From positions 372,001-436,000 of the forward strand of contig NZ_CP042436.1 of assembly GCF_007971025.1 (NCBI RefSeq): a stretch of DNA of 64,000 nt. The letters run 5' to 3'. The stretch is from Mucilaginibacter ginsenosidivorans (GTDB taxonomy: Bacteria > Bacteroidota > Bacteroidia > Sphingobacteriales > Sphingobacteriaceae). Position 1 is the first letter of the stretch. Every line of letters begins with the position of its first letter. This document shows, in pieces, positions 26,939 through 36,066 of the stretch. The notes under the pieces are model-generated. The model ran no database searches. It saw only the letters and a program-made list of their open reading frames with translations, and was not told where the DNA came from. The translations under genes and the position numbers were made by a program.

Positions 26939-27955
26939 ATGGCAGATACGATCAAAACAGGTTTAATGGCTTACGGCATGTCGGGAAGGATATTTCATGC
27001 ACCCTTTGTTGCCCTGCATCCCGGCTTTGACTTGAAAGCGGTGGTTGAGCGGCATGAGAAAAAAGCCGCGGCTGATTACCCGGGCATTACAAGCTACAAC
27101 AGCGTTGATGAATTACTCGCAGATAAGGAGATCGAATTCGTCATCGTCAATACGCCTCCCTATACCCACTTCGAGCTGGCTCAGAAAGCGCTGGAAGCAA
27201 ATAAGCATGTGTTGATCGAAAAACCAATAGCCACCAGCTCCAAAGAAGTGAAAACACTTTTTGATCTGGGCAGGGAAGTTGGGAAGCACGTCATGGTTTA
27301 TCAAAACCGGCGCTGGGACAGCGATTTTACATCGGTCAGAAAAGTGATAGAAAGCGGCCGGCTGGGCGAACTGATAGAGGTGCATTTCCGGTTCGACCGG
27401 TATAAAGCGGCATTGAGCCCGAAGGTATTTAAGGAAACAAAGAACACTCCCGGCAGCGGCCTGGTTTACGACCTCGGTCCGCATTTGATCGATCAGGCGA
27501 TCAGCCTGTTCGGGCGACCGCTTTCGTTTAAAAAGACAAGCGGCATTTACCGCGAAAATTCGCAAGTGCCGGATTATTTCCATTTCCACCTGGAATACCC
27601 GCATCAGCTGAATGTTTATCTTACATCGGGCCTGCTCATTGCTCAGCCAACACCATCCTTCGTGGTACACGGCACATTGGGCAGCTACCTCAAAAACCGG
27701 GTGGATGTGCAGGAGGCGCAACTGGACAAAATGATGCGGCCGGATGATCCCAAATATGGGGTCGAGCCTGCCGGCGAAGAAGGCTTGCTGGTGACAGTGG
27801 GCGCCGATACCCAAAAAACAACAGAAATTATTTCTTCGGAAAAAGGCGACTATTCACATTTATTTGAAGCTGTTTATCAGACTATCAGGAATAATGCGTT
27901 ATATCCCATAACCGAAGAACATATTGCCTGGCAAATGGAATTGCTGGAAGCTTAG
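26939..27955 (+). CDS. Gfo/Idh/MocA-family NAD(P)-dependent oxidoreductase
   Basis: A 338-residue protein with N-terminal Rossmann fold (GLMAYGMSGRIFHAPFVALHPGF), the EKPIATSSKEVKTLF motif with the conserved Lys of the EKP signature, and a C-terminal alpha/beta domain with GSGLVYDLGPHLIDQAISLFG (catalytic Asp/His). It likely oxidises a sugar or inositol derivative. The start is the ATG at 26939. A TTG six bases upstream is less likely. Confidence 0.92.
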   Translation: MADTIKTGLMAYGMSGRIFHAPFVALHPGFDLKAVVERHEKKAAADYPGITSYNSVDELLADKEIEFVIVNTPPYTHFELAQKALEANKHVLIEKPIATSSKEVKTLFDLGREVGKHVMVYQNRRWDSDFTSVRKVIESGRLGELIEVHFRFDRYKAALSPKVFKETKNTPGSGLVYDLGPHLIDQAISLFGRPLSFKKTSGIYRENSQVPDYFHFHLEYPHQLNVYLTSGLLIAQPTPSFVVHGTLGSYLKNRVDVQEAQLDKMMRPDDPKYGVEPAGEEGLLVTVGADTQKTTEIISSEKGDYSHLFEAVYQTIRNNALYPITEEHIAWQMELLEA

Positions 27956-28001
27956 GAGCAGATTTCTGATATGCAGATATCAAGTGTATAAAAACACTAA
28001 A

Positions 28002-28039
28002 TCATTTGCACATCTGCATATTCGCACATCTGCACATCA
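28002..28039. repeat. CATTTGCACATCTGCATATTCGCACATCTGCACATC repeat
   Basis: Two imperfect copies of a ~18-base word, same family as the repeats at 5522-5690. Lies just before the thioredoxin-like gene. Confidence 0.5.
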
Positions 28040-28065
28040 ATAAGAATTGTTACTTTTATCGCATA

Positions 28066-28566
28066 ATGAAAAAACTACTTGTCCTTTTTAGCCTGATCAT
28101 AGCAGCAGGTTGTTCCAATGCTCAGAATAAGGCCGCTCAAAACATTGAAAACATACCGCCTTTCAAAATAATGAAGGCCGACAGCACCTGGTTCACCGTT
28201 AAGGACCTGAAAGCGCATAAGCCGGTGATGATCATCTATTTTTCGCCCGATTGCAGCCACTGCCAGCACCTGATGTACGAAATGAAGCCGAAAATGAAGG
28301 AATTTGCCAACACACAGATCGTGATGGTAACTTTTACCGATTACAACAGGCTGGCGATGATCCGGAATTTTAACCGCGACTTCGACCTGAAAAAATACCC
28401 GAATATAACTGTAGGTACAGAGGCACGTACGTACCTTGTGCAGCAATATTATCATGTGGCAACCACGCCTTATATTGCCATTTATGGCAAAAACGGCAAG
28501 CTGGTAAGGGCTTTTGAAAAGGCGCCGAGCATTGATACCCTGGCCGAGACGGTAAAAAAATCCTGA
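28066..28566 (+). CDS. thioredoxin-like lipoprotein
   Basis: A 166-residue protein starting at the ATG at 28066 (MKKLLVLFSLIIAAGC), with lipobox IIAAGC. The thioredoxin-fold domain has the redox motif CSHC in SPDCSHCQHLMYEM and the cis-Pro region TTPYIAIYGKNGKLVRAF. It resembles TlpA/ResA-type periplasmic thiol-disulfide proteins or AhpC-like redoxins. Its substrate is unknown. The repeat upstream lies between the oxidoreductase and this gene. Confidence 0.87.
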   Translation: MKKLLVLFSLIIAAGCSNAQNKAAQNIENIPPFKIMKADSTWFTVKDLKAHKPVMIIYFSPDCSHCQHLMYEMKPKMKEFANTQIVMVTFTDYNRLAMIRNFNRDFDLKKYPNITVGTEARTYLVQQYYHVATTPYIAIYGKNGKLVRAFEKAPSIDTLAETVKKS

Positions 28567-28569
28567 TCA

Positions 28570-29547
28570 TTATTGTTGCTGCTGTTGTTGCTGCAGCATC
28601 TCCATATAAACCTGGTAACTGTTTTTAGGGCGATCGTCCACGGGTTTAAATTCCGGCGTTTTAGTTTCTTCCTGTACCGAATGAGAACTGTGTACCTCGT
28701 CCTCGTACCCTACTGACACGGCTACTTCCAGCACATGGTCCGACGATCCTTTATAAACGCCCCGCACAGGCGAGCAATCCAAAAAATTACGGCCTACTGC
28801 CAGCCGCACGTGTGTTTCGTTGGCCACGCAGTTATTTGTCGGGTCGATGCCCAGCCAGCCGTAGTCGGGTATATAGGCTTCGGCCCAGGCATGGGTGGCT
28901 CCCTCGCCGCGCATGTTGGTATTCCGGTGGGTGCAAATGTACCCGCTTACATAACGCGCCGGAATATTCACCAGGCGCAGCATGAGGGTAAGAATATGGG
29001 CAAAGTCCTGGCATACTCCTGCCTTTAATTTCCATATCTCGTCCATCGTTGTTTCAACCGTAGTTACACCCTTTATGTATTTAAAATTATCGTACACATA
29101 CCGGCAAAAGCGCAGCGCAACCTGGTACGGGGTGTCGTCCTTTGATTTTTCAGCCTGGACGATGGCCAGCAATTCATCCACGCCTTCAAAATATTCCGGT
29201 TTCAGAAAATCGATATAGGGCACCATGTGTGCAAGGTGTTTCAATGCCTCCCATTGCTGCCCCGGGAAAATATCGTTGCCCGGTAACTGCCTGTGGTGCG
29301 TGGTGACCCACAGCCTCGAACTGATGGTTAACGAAGTATGCGGCTCGCTGTGTGTAAAGGTGCCAACCTCGTTGCCGTAATAGTCGATAAAAGTGTCGAT
29401 AACGGGGTCGCCGGTTATGGTAAGTTCCTGCCTGGTAACCTCCTGGAAAATATCTTTTATAGGATACAGGATGATCTGGTTGGCGCTATCGCGCACCGGG
29501 GCAGGATAGGTATATCGGGTAATATGTTCAATTCTAAAATCAGGCAT
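28570..29547 (-). CDS. transglutaminase-like cysteine protease-fold protein
   Basis: A 325-residue protein with an N-terminal bacterial transglutaminase-like domain (RIEHITRYTYPAPVRDSANQ) and a core with the triad: Cys in LKAGVCQDFAHILTLML, His in GATHAWAEAYIPDYGW and Asp in GIDPTNN. Third gene of the alpha-E / ATP-grasp set; it ends with a Gln tract (about seven Gln). Such triads likely build or process a peptide-like modification in the cytosol, but the product is unknown. Confidence 0.9.
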   Translation of the reverse strand: MPDFRIEHITRYTYPAPVRDSANQIILYPIKDIFQEVTRQELTITGDPVIDTFIDYYGNEVGTFTHSEPHTSLTISSRLWVTTHHRQLPGNDIFPGQQWEALKHLAHMVPYIDFLKPEYFEGVDELLAIVQAEKSKDDTPYQVALRFCRYVYDNFKYIKGVTTVETTMDEIWKLKAGVCQDFAHILTLMLRLVNIPARYVSGYICTHRNTNMRGEGATHAWAEAYIPDYGWLGIDPTNNCVANETHVRLAVGRNFLDCSPVRGVYKGSSDHVLEVAVSVGYEDEVHSSHSVQEETKTPEFKPVDDRPKNSYQVYMEMLQQQQQQQ

Positions 29548-29571
29548 ACGGGTATTATATCAACAGGTTTA

Positions 29572-30504
29572 TCAGGAATTGGCAAAATAGTGATTATTCA
29601 ATGCATCGCCAATGCTAAAAAGCTGGCTTCGTATCTGCGTCAGGAAGGTATGCAAACCTTCATCTTCTATCGTTTTTACCGAACTATACCGTATATGGCT
29701 CTGCAACCTGCCGATAAAGAATGATAACTGGCGGAAACTGTCCATGTTACTATCACTCTTCAGCCGTTCAAAATAACGCTGTATGTGATTAACGGCATAA
29801 ATAACCGACCGCGGGAAATCGTTATTCAGCACAACCTGTTCCAAAACGTTCTCGGCCTCAAAACCCGTACGGTAAGTTTTCAGGTAGATCTCGTACCCGC
29901 CAAGCGACAACAATAAGTGTTTCCAGTAAGTGGTATCGCGCAACAGGTCGGGGTTGTGGTCTATCGAACCGAATTTGGTATCCAGTATATCCACGGATTG
30001 TATGCCGCGCTCCAGGTATTTCCCAAGGTTCATAAAACTACGGCCCTCGCCGCGTTCCATCGTAATTTCGACGGTACCGTAATAAAGCATTACCTGCTTG
30101 ATCAGGATATCCAGAACGGTTATCGGGTCGTCCTTCCGCAGCGCAGTGTCCAGTTTTGGGTCCTTAACAGTATGATAATACTCGTTCAGGCATTGCCAAA
30201 GGTCCTTGGTGATGTGTTCCTGCACGCCGCGGGCGTTCTCGCGCGCAAAGGTGATGATATTCAGGATCGAATTGGGATTATTCTTGCCGGTTACCATATA
30301 CCGGATAACGGCCCGGCTGTCGTTGCCGAGTTTCTCCGTTTCCTCGTCGTGTCCCGAAAATATGCGGACCACGGGTTCCCAGGTAAACTCCTGCACCGTA
30401 TCCTGCGATGATGCATAGTTGATCTTGAGCATACGCAAAATACCGTCGCTGCGCTCCACGTAACGGCTTAACCAATATAAACTTGCTGCAACCCTGCTTA
30501 ACAT
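29572..30504 (-). CDS. alpha-E domain-containing protein
   Basis: A 310-residue, all-helical protein beginning MLSRVAASLYWLSRYVERSDGILRML, the hallmark of the alpha-E (DUF403) family. It lies between the circularly permuted ATP-grasp gene and the transglutaminase-like gene. The three occur together in many bacteria and are proposed to form a peptide-ligation system. Confidence 0.92.
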   Translation of the reverse strand: MLSRVAASLYWLSRYVERSDGILRMLKINYASSQDTVQEFTWEPVVRIFSGHDEETEKLGNDSRAVIRYMVTGKNNPNSILNIITFARENARGVQEHITKDLWQCLNEYYHTVKDPKLDTALRKDDPITVLDILIKQVMLYYGTVEITMERGEGRSFMNLGKYLERGIQSVDILDTKFGSIDHNPDLLRDTTYWKHLLLSLGGYEIYLKTYRTGFEAENVLEQVVLNNDFPRSVIYAVNHIQRYFERLKSDSNMDSFRQLSFFIGRLQSHIRYSSVKTIEDEGLHTFLTQIRSQLFSIGDALNNHYFANS

Positions 30505-30585
30505 ATCTTTTATTTCGAATTTCGAAGGTTCAATTTCGAATTTATACCAGTTATTAATCTATTTCGAACTACAAAACCTTTCGAC

Positions 30586-30604
30586 CCTGCCTGCCGGCAG
30601 GCAG
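30586..30604. repeat. GCCTGCCGGCAGGC palindrome
   Basis: Matches 16344-16363 and 2048-2063. Preceded by AAAACCTTTCG as at 16332. Confidence 0.6.
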
Positions 30605-30626
30605 ATTTATCCTTTCAGCTTTCACT

Positions 30627-32072
30627 TTAGGCAAGCACCCACGTATCCTTACTCCCTCCGCCCTGCGAGCTGTTCACCACCAGCGAACCTTCCTTCAGCG
30701 CCACGCGCGTCAATCCACCCGGTACGATCTCGATCCCGTCGGGGCCGCATAAGGCATAGGGCCTCAGATCTATCCTGCGCGGGTGCAATGCACCCTGTAT
30801 ATAACACGGCGCTGCCGACAGGCTTATGGTTGGCTGCGCGATAAAATTGCGCGGCGCCTTCAGTATCTCTTTTTTATAAGCTGCTATTTCCTCGTCCGAT
30901 GCTGCGTGCCCCATCAGCATGCCGTAGCCACCACTCTCGTTGGTTTTTTTGATCACCATTTTATTGATGTTCGCAAAAACATGCTTACGTTCATCATCAT
31001 TACCCAATTGGTAGGTTGGCACGTTCTTCAATATAGGCTCCTCGTTCAGGTAATATTTGATCATCTCGGGCACGTAAATGTATATCGCCTTATCGTCGGC
31101 CACGCCGTTACCAATGGCATTTACTATCGCGACGTTCCCTTTACGGTATGCGCCCATGATACCCGCCACACCTAAAATGCTCGACGGGTTAAACACCAGC
31201 GGATCGAGGTATTCGTCATCCACGCGGCGGTATATTACGTCAACCTGCTGCAGCCCGACGGTGGTTTTCATATAAACCTTCTGGTCCTTAACCACCAGGT
31301 CGCGGCCCTCTACCAGCTCAACACCCATTAAACGGGCCAAGGTGGTATGCTCAAAATAGGCCGAATTGTAAATACCCGGACTAAGCAAAACGATGGTCGG
31401 GTTATTGGTTTGCCGCGGCGAAAGTGACAGCAGGTTCTTGTACAGTATGGATGGGTATTCCATCACGCTGCGTACGCCGCATTGCGGCAGCAGGTCGGGG
31501 AACAGGCGCTTGGTTATCTCCCGGTTCTCCAGCATATAGCTCACACCCGACGGCGTGCGCAGGTTATCTTCCAGTACATAAAATGTACCGTCGAAATCAC
31601 GGATCAGGTCGATGCCTGCAATGTGTACATAAATATCGTACGGCACCTCAAGACGGTACATTTCGCGAAGAAAATGCGGGCAGGAGTAGATAATGTCGAT
31701 GGGAACTATACCATCCTTTACAATGAACTGGTTATTATAAATATCTTTCAGGAAAAGGTTAAGCGCCTTAAGCCGCTGCTTGATGCCTTTTTCCACGAAT
31801 GCCCATTCATCAGCGGTAATAATGCGCGGAATAATATCAAAGGGAAATATCTTTTCGATACCCTCGCCGCTGCTGTAAACCGTAAAGGTAATACCCTGGC
31901 TCATGAACAGCCTTTTTGCCAGTTCTTCCTTGCGGGTCAGGTCATCAGATGATTCCCTCGACAGGTAATCGATAACTTTACTGTAATGCGAACGGATACC
32001 TTCCGGCTCGTACATCTCGTCCCATGTGCCTTTTATGGGGTCGTAATCATTAAAATAACCTGATTCCTGCAT
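30627..32072 (-). CDS. circularly permuted type 2 ATP-grasp protein
   Basis: A 481-residue protein of the CP_ATPgrasp_2 (DUF404/DUF407) family: FTVYSSGEGIEKIFPFDIIPRII, AGIDLIRDFDGTFYVLEDNLRTPSGVSYMLENRE, GRDLVVKDQKVYMKTT, and KTNESGGYGMLMG. Likely an ATP-dependent peptide or carboxylate-amine ligase. First gene in the set with alpha-E and transglutaminase-like proteins. The substrate is unknown. Confidence 0.92.
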   Translation of the reverse strand: MQESGYFNDYDPIKGTWDEMYEPEGIRSHYSKVIDYLSRESSDDLTRKEELAKRLFMSQGITFTVYSSGEGIEKIFPFDIIPRIITADEWAFVEKGIKQRLKALNLFLKDIYNNQFIVKDGIVPIDIIYSCPHFLREMYRLEVPYDIYVHIAGIDLIRDFDGTFYVLEDNLRTPSGVSYMLENREITKRLFPDLLPQCGVRSVMEYPSILYKNLLSLSPRQTNNPTIVLLSPGIYNSAYFEHTTLARLMGVELVEGRDLVVKDQKVYMKTTVGLQQVDVIYRRVDDEYLDPLVFNPSSILGVAGIMGAYRKGNVAIVNAIGNGVADDKAIYIYVPEMIKYYLNEEPILKNVPTYQLGNDDERKHVFANINKMVIKKTNESGGYGMLMGHAASDEEIAAYKKEILKAPRNFIAQPTISLSAAPCYIQGALHPRRIDLRPYALCGPDGIEIVPGGLTRVALKEGSLVVNSSQGGGSKDTWVLA

Positions 32073-32608
32073 AATTCCTTCTCTGAAACATTATAAATTG
32101 ATCAGTTATTTCTAAAAAAATGTAATTTATGAAGTATTTGATCAAAAAAACAAATGATTTTTAATAAATTTTCATAAATAATAGCTTAAATGTATGAATT
32201 TATTATATAAATAGTTTAAATATCAAATATATTGCTGAAAAATAGTTAGATTTTTAACGAAAATGCTAAAACAAAATGAGGCTTAGGTTGTGACCGCCCT
32301 ATTGCATTTTGATTTATAGCGAAACCAGGTGTTTTTAACTGGACTTGTAAGACGTTTCCGGCGAGGCTTCAAATTCTTAAGATAGAGAGTGAATTACCCC
32401 AATAGCATGAGGCAAGAAAAGGTGCATGCTCAATTAGCGCCATCAGGTGCTAAAGGTCGGTAGAAAATCAATTTATTAAATAGGTTAGCGTGCCATCGGT
32501 ACGCAACCTCGCGAAGTTCCGTACCGATGGCACGGCTTTTTTGGGGAATTTATTTTCTACCAACCTTTGACCCCTACGGGGTCAGCTTTGGATTAATGAC
32601 ATTAAAGT
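32073..32608. other. 536-base intergenic region
   Basis: The first 200 bases are strongly AT-rich and hold the promoter region for the ATP-grasp gene, with two TGATCA words (near 32099 and 32140). The second half is the nested palindrome at 32437-32583. No gene is evident. Confidence 0.6.
32437..32583. repeat. nested palindromic element, intact copy
   Basis: Three layers of inverted repeat: outer GCGCCATCAGGTGC and GACCCCTACGGGGTC, middle AAAGGTCGGTAGAAAATCAATT (32452-32473) against AATTTATTTTCTACCAACCTTT (two mismatches), and inner CGTGCCATCGGTACG (32489-32503) exactly inverse to CGTACCGATGGCACG (32520-32534), followed by GCTTTTTT. Same architecture as 15319-15460. No transposase gene. Confidence 0.85.
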
Positions 32609-33403
32609 TTATCCTTCCCCGTGCCCCTGCTCGTGCAGCTCTTCCTGCCTGAAAAGCTTGGCGCTGAAGTAATCGTTATTCATGCGGGATATATTGGTTA
32701 AGCTGATCTCTTTAGGGCATTCGGCTTCGCAGGCTCCGGTATTGGTACAGTTACCAAAACCTTCTTCGTCCATTTGCGCCACCATGGATTGTACACGACG
32801 GTAACGTTCGGGCTGTCCCTGCGGCAGCATGCCTAACTGGGATATCTTAGCTGATACGAACAACATAGCCGATGCATTTTTACAAGCCGCCACGCAGGCG
32901 CCGCAGCCAATGCAGGTAGCTGAGTTGAAAGCCTCGTCGGCGATCACCTTGGGGATTGGAATTTCGTTAGCATCCGGAACACCGCCTGTATTTACCGATA
33001 CATAACCACCGGCCTGCTGTATCCTGTCGAACGCAGAACGGTCGACCGCAAGGTCCTTAATGATCGGGAAAGGTGCAGCGCGCCATGGTTCAATCGTGAT
33101 GGTTTGCCCGTCATGAAAGCTGCGCATGTGCAGCTGGCAGGTAGTGATGGCGCGTTTCGGTCCGTGCGGATGGCCGTTGATATACAGCGAACACATGCCG
33201 CAGATACCTTCGCGGCAATCGTGGTCGAAATGTATCGGGTCCTCGCCTTTGTGGATCAGGCTTTCATTCACCACGTCCAGCATCTCCAGGAACGACATAT
33301 CCGGCGAAATACCATCCGCCTTATAGGTCACAAATTTTCCCGCTGTCTGCGCATTTTTCTGGCGCCATACTTTCAGCGTCAGGTTCATGTTTCCGTTACT
33401 CAT
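32609..33403 (-). CDS. sdhB: succinate dehydrogenase iron-sulfur subunit
   Basis: A 264-residue protein carrying electrons from SdhA to the quinone site. It has an N-terminal 2Fe-2S domain ([28 protein letters not shown]), then a 4Fe-4S motif [18 protein letters not shown] and a third cluster [17 protein letters not shown]. Third structural gene of the operon after the four-helix gene. The short gap upstream carries the inverted repeat at 33412-33535. Confidence 0.96.
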   Translation of the reverse strand: MSNGNMNLTLKVWRQKNAQTAGKFVTYKADGISPDMSFLEMLDVVNESLIHKGEDPIHFDHDCREGICGMCSLYINGHPHGPKRAITTCQLHMRSFHDGQTITIEPWRAAPFPIIKDLAVDRSAFDRIQQAGGYVSVNTGGVPDANEIPIPKVIADEAFNSATCIGCGACVAACKNASAMLFVSAKISQLGMLPQGQPERYRRVQSMVAQMDEEGFGNCTNTGACEAECPKEISLTNISRMNNDYFSAKLFRQEELHEQGHGEG

Positions 33404-33411
33404 TCTTCGTT

Positions 33412-33535
33412 AGATTTGAGATTTGAGATTTGAGATTTGAGACAAATGCCTGTCGTCGAATCTTTTAATGTCAAATCCATAAAAATTAATAATCATGACA
33501 GATATGTGATTGTAAACTCAAATCTCATATCTATT
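33412..33535. repeat. AGATTTGAGATTTGAG inverted-repeat element between sdhB and four-helix gene
   Basis: Three tandem copies of GAGATTT (33416-33443) and the inverse AAACTCAAATCTCATATCT (33515-33533) bracket an AT-rich 70-base loop. A related pair lies on the other side of the four-helix gene at 33891-34033, so the gene is framed by matching elements. Confidence 0.7.
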
Positions 33536-33884
33536 TATTCAGCGTCTGCTGAAATGCATAATTCATTTTCTGCAATTCATCAATTTGACCTAATAAATCA
33601 TTTAACACTTCATCACCCAATAGATTCAATCGATTTGAGATCACCAACTGAGTTTGTAACTCATAAGACGAGCCATTTGCAATTCCTAAAAAATTTGCAA
33701 ACTCCTTTTTCGAATTTCTACCAGCGCCTTCCGCAATATTTGAAGGGATAGAAACGGCTGATCTTCTTGACTGACTTATCAAACCAAAACGCTCATCAGA
33801 CGGAAAAGATGACGTGGCCTTATAAACATCGACTGTTAGGTCGATTGCTTTGCTCCAAATTTTTAACTCCTTTAAGTTGTTCAT
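33531..33884 (-). CDS. four-helix-bundle protein (S23 / 23S rRNA intervening-sequence type)
   Basis: A 117-residue protein, with MNNLKELKIWSKAIDLTVDVYKATSSFPSDERFGLISQSRRSAVSIPSNIAEGAGR and ELQTQLVISNRLNLL in the typical pattern of the TIGR02436 / S23 family. Relatives are found in rRNA intervening sequences, in diversity-generating retroelements (Avd), and as stand-alone genes in Bacteroidota. Here it sits between sdhA and sdhB, in the same direction. Function unknown. Confidence 0.92.
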   Translation of the reverse strand: MNNLKELKIWSKAIDLTVDVYKATSSFPSDERFGLISQSRRSAVSIPSNIAEGAGRNSKKEFANFLGIANGSSYELQTQLVISNRLNLLGDEVLNDLLGQIDELQKMNYAFQQTLNK

Positions 33885-33890
33885 GTTATT

Positions 33891-34033
33891 TAGATGTGAG
33901 ATATGAGATTTAAGATTTGAGACAAAACTTTAATATTTCATATAAGACGATACATCAAAAATTCTTTTTTAATACTTAAAACAAATTGAAAACAAACAAA
34001 AACTCACGTCTCATATCTCACATCTCAAATCTT
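33891..34033. repeat. inverted-repeat element between four-helix gene and sdhA
   Basis: AGATGTGAGATATGAGATTTAAGATTTGAGAC (33891-33922) is the inverse, with few mismatches, of ACTCACGTCTCATATCTCACATCTCAAATCT (34003-34033). The same motif family as 33412-33535. Confidence 0.7.
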
Positions 34034-35966
34034 ACTTATAGCTTCTCTGCGTTAAATGAACATTCTCGAAAACCAGTTCTTCCTTATGTAACTCCTCCGG
34101 CTGGTTATCACCTTTGTATTCCCATGCGGCTACGAATGCAAAATGATCGTCATCGCGCAATGCTTCGCCTTCATCCGTCTGCGATTCTATCCTGAAGTGA
34201 CCGCCGCATGATTCTTTGCGCATCAGCGCGTCGTCTACCATCAGTTCGCCCAGTTCAAGGAAGTCGGCCACACGACCCGCTTTTTCCAATGACGAGTTGA
34301 ATTCTTCATTCTCACCAAGCACAATGGCGTTCTTCCAGAAATCGGCGCGCAGGTTTTGTATCAAACCCTTGGCTTTTTTCAGGCCCTCTTCGTTACGCGC
34401 CATACCGCAGTATTCCCACATAATATGACCCAGTTCGCGGTGATATTCGTCAACCGTTTTGGTGCCTTTCAGGCTGAGCAGCTTTTTGATGCGCTCTTCC
34501 ACGTCCTTTTTGGCATTGGCGAAGGCTGGATTATTCGCATCTATTGGCTTAGGTCCTATTGTAGCCAAATAATCACCTAAAGTATATGGTATAACGAAAT
34601 AACCGTCAGCCAAACCCTGCATCAGTGCAGATGCCCCGAGTCGGTTAGCGCCGTGGTCGGAAAAGTTGGCCTCGCCCAGGGCGTACAAGCCGGGTACGGA
34701 TGTCATCAGGTTATAGTCAACCCACAGGCCACCCATGGTATAATGCACCGCCGGGTAAATGCGCATAGGCACCTTGTACGGGTTCTCATCTGTGATCTGG
34801 TAATACATATCGAACAGGTTACCGTATTTGGCACGCACCGCATCTTCACCCAGGCGTTTTATGGCGTCAGCAAAATCAAGGAACACGGCGATACCGGTAG
34901 AACCTACGCCCCTGCCTTCGTCTACCATTTCCTTACCGTTACGCGAAGCCACGTCGCGCGGTACGAGGTTACCGAATGCCGGGTATTTTCTTTCGAGGAA
35001 GTAATCCCTGTCTTCTTCTTTCAGATCGACCGCTTTCAGTTCGCCTTTTCGCAATTTCTGCGCAAGCTCCACTGTTTTCGGCGCCCAAACACGACCGTCG
35101 TTACGCAGCGATTCGGACATCAAAGTCAGCTTCGACTGGTGGTCGCCCGTTACCGGGATACAGGTTGGGTGAATTTGCGTATAGCATGGGTTACCGAAAT
35201 AGGCGCCACGTTTATGCGCCCGCCATGCTGCGGTAACGTTACAGCCCATGGCATTGGTAGACAGGTAGAACACGTTGCCGTAGCCACCGGTACATAACAA
35301 TACCGCATGGCCCGAATGGGTCTCTATTTTTCCGTTCTCTAAATTCCTTGTAACTATACCCTGAGCTTTGCCATCAACCAAAACCACATCCAGCATTTCG
35401 GTGCGGGTATACATTTTTACTTTGCCGGCATTTATCTGGCGGTTTAGGGCCGAATATGCTCCCAGCAACAATTGCTGTCCCGTTTGACCGCGGGCGTAAA
35501 AAGTTCGCGATACCTGCGCGCCACCGAACGAACGGTTGTCCAGCAAGCCGCCATATTCGCGGGCGAAAGGCACACCCTGTGCAACGCACTGGTCGATGAT
35601 ATTAACCGACACCTGGGCCAGGCGGTAAACATTGCCTTCGCGGGCGCGGTAGTCGCCTCCTTTAATGGTATCGTAAAACAGGCGGTAAACGCTGTCGCCA
35701 TCGTTGCGATAGTTTTTTGCCGCATTGATACCACCCTGCGCCGCAATAGAGTGCGCACGGCGCGGACTATCCTGGAAACAAAATGCTTTTACATTATAGC
35801 CCAGCTCGGCCAGCGAAGCCGCCGCCGAAGCGCCTGCCAAACCGGTACCGACAACGATCACGTCGTATTTACGTTTGTTGGCCGGGTTCACCAGTTTCAG
35901 GTTGAACTTATGCTTGCTCCATTTTTCGGCTAAAGGGCCGGCAGGAATTTTAGCATCTAAAGTCAT
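34032..35966 (-). CDS. sdhA: succinate dehydrogenase/fumarate reductase flavoprotein subunit
   Basis: A 644-residue FAD protein that oxidises succinate. It has an N-terminal Rossmann motif [19 protein letters not shown], the covalent-FAD His in [17 protein letters not shown] (about residue 70), [14 protein letters not shown], and the [27 protein letters not shown] flavin loop. Length and motif details match the Bacteroidota class. Preceded by sdhC (100 bases away). Confidence 0.96.
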   Translation of the reverse strand: MTLDAKIPAGPLAEKWSKHKFNLKLVNPANKRKYDVIVVGTGLAGASAAASLAELGYNVKAFCFQDSPRRAHSIAAQGGINAAKNYRNDGDSVYRLFYDTIKGGDYRAREGNVYRLAQVSVNIIDQCVAQGVPFAREYGGLLDNRSFGGAQVSRTFYARGQTGQQLLLGAYSALNRQINAGKVKMYTRTEMLDVVLVDGKAQGIVTRNLENGKIETHSGHAVLLCTGGYGNVFYLSTNAMGCNVTAAWRAHKRGAYFGNPCYTQIHPTCIPVTGDHQSKLTLMSESLRNDGRVWAPKTVELAQKLRKGELKAVDLKEEDRDYFLERKYPAFGNLVPRDVASRNGKEMVDEGRGVGSTGIAVFLDFADAIKRLGEDAVRAKYGNLFDMYYQITDENPYKVPMRIYPAVHYTMGGLWVDYNLMTSVPGLYALGEANFSDHGANRLGASALMQGLADGYFVIPYTLGDYLATIGPKPIDANNPAFANAKKDVEERIKKLLSLKGTKTVDEYHRELGHIMWEYCGMARNEEGLKKAKGLIQNLRADFWKNAIVLGENEEFNSSLEKAGRVADFLELGELMVDDALMRKESCGGHFRIESQTDEGEALRDDDHFAFVAAWEYKGDNQPEELHKEELVFENVHLTQRSYK

Positions 35967-35979
35967 GTTTTTTATATTT

Positions 35980-36065
35980 AGTGAGTGGTTGATTGGGTTG
36001 ATTAAGTGAGTGGTTTTCTCACTAACAACTGAATCAACTTAGTCCAACTTATTCAACTTAATCTA
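35980..36065. repeat. GTTGATTGGGTTGATTAAG inverted repeats
   Basis: The sdhA-sdhC gap is made of GTTGATTGGGTTGATTAAGTGAG and its inverse CTCACTAACAACTGAATCAACTTAGTCCAAC, plus CAACTTAATCTAAC as at 10880-10925. Confidence 0.55.
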
Positions 36066-36066
36066 A

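Noticed and set aside
33412-34033. Insertion sequence around the four-helix gene
   Set aside because: No transposase and no target-site duplication that I can see, so called repeats only.
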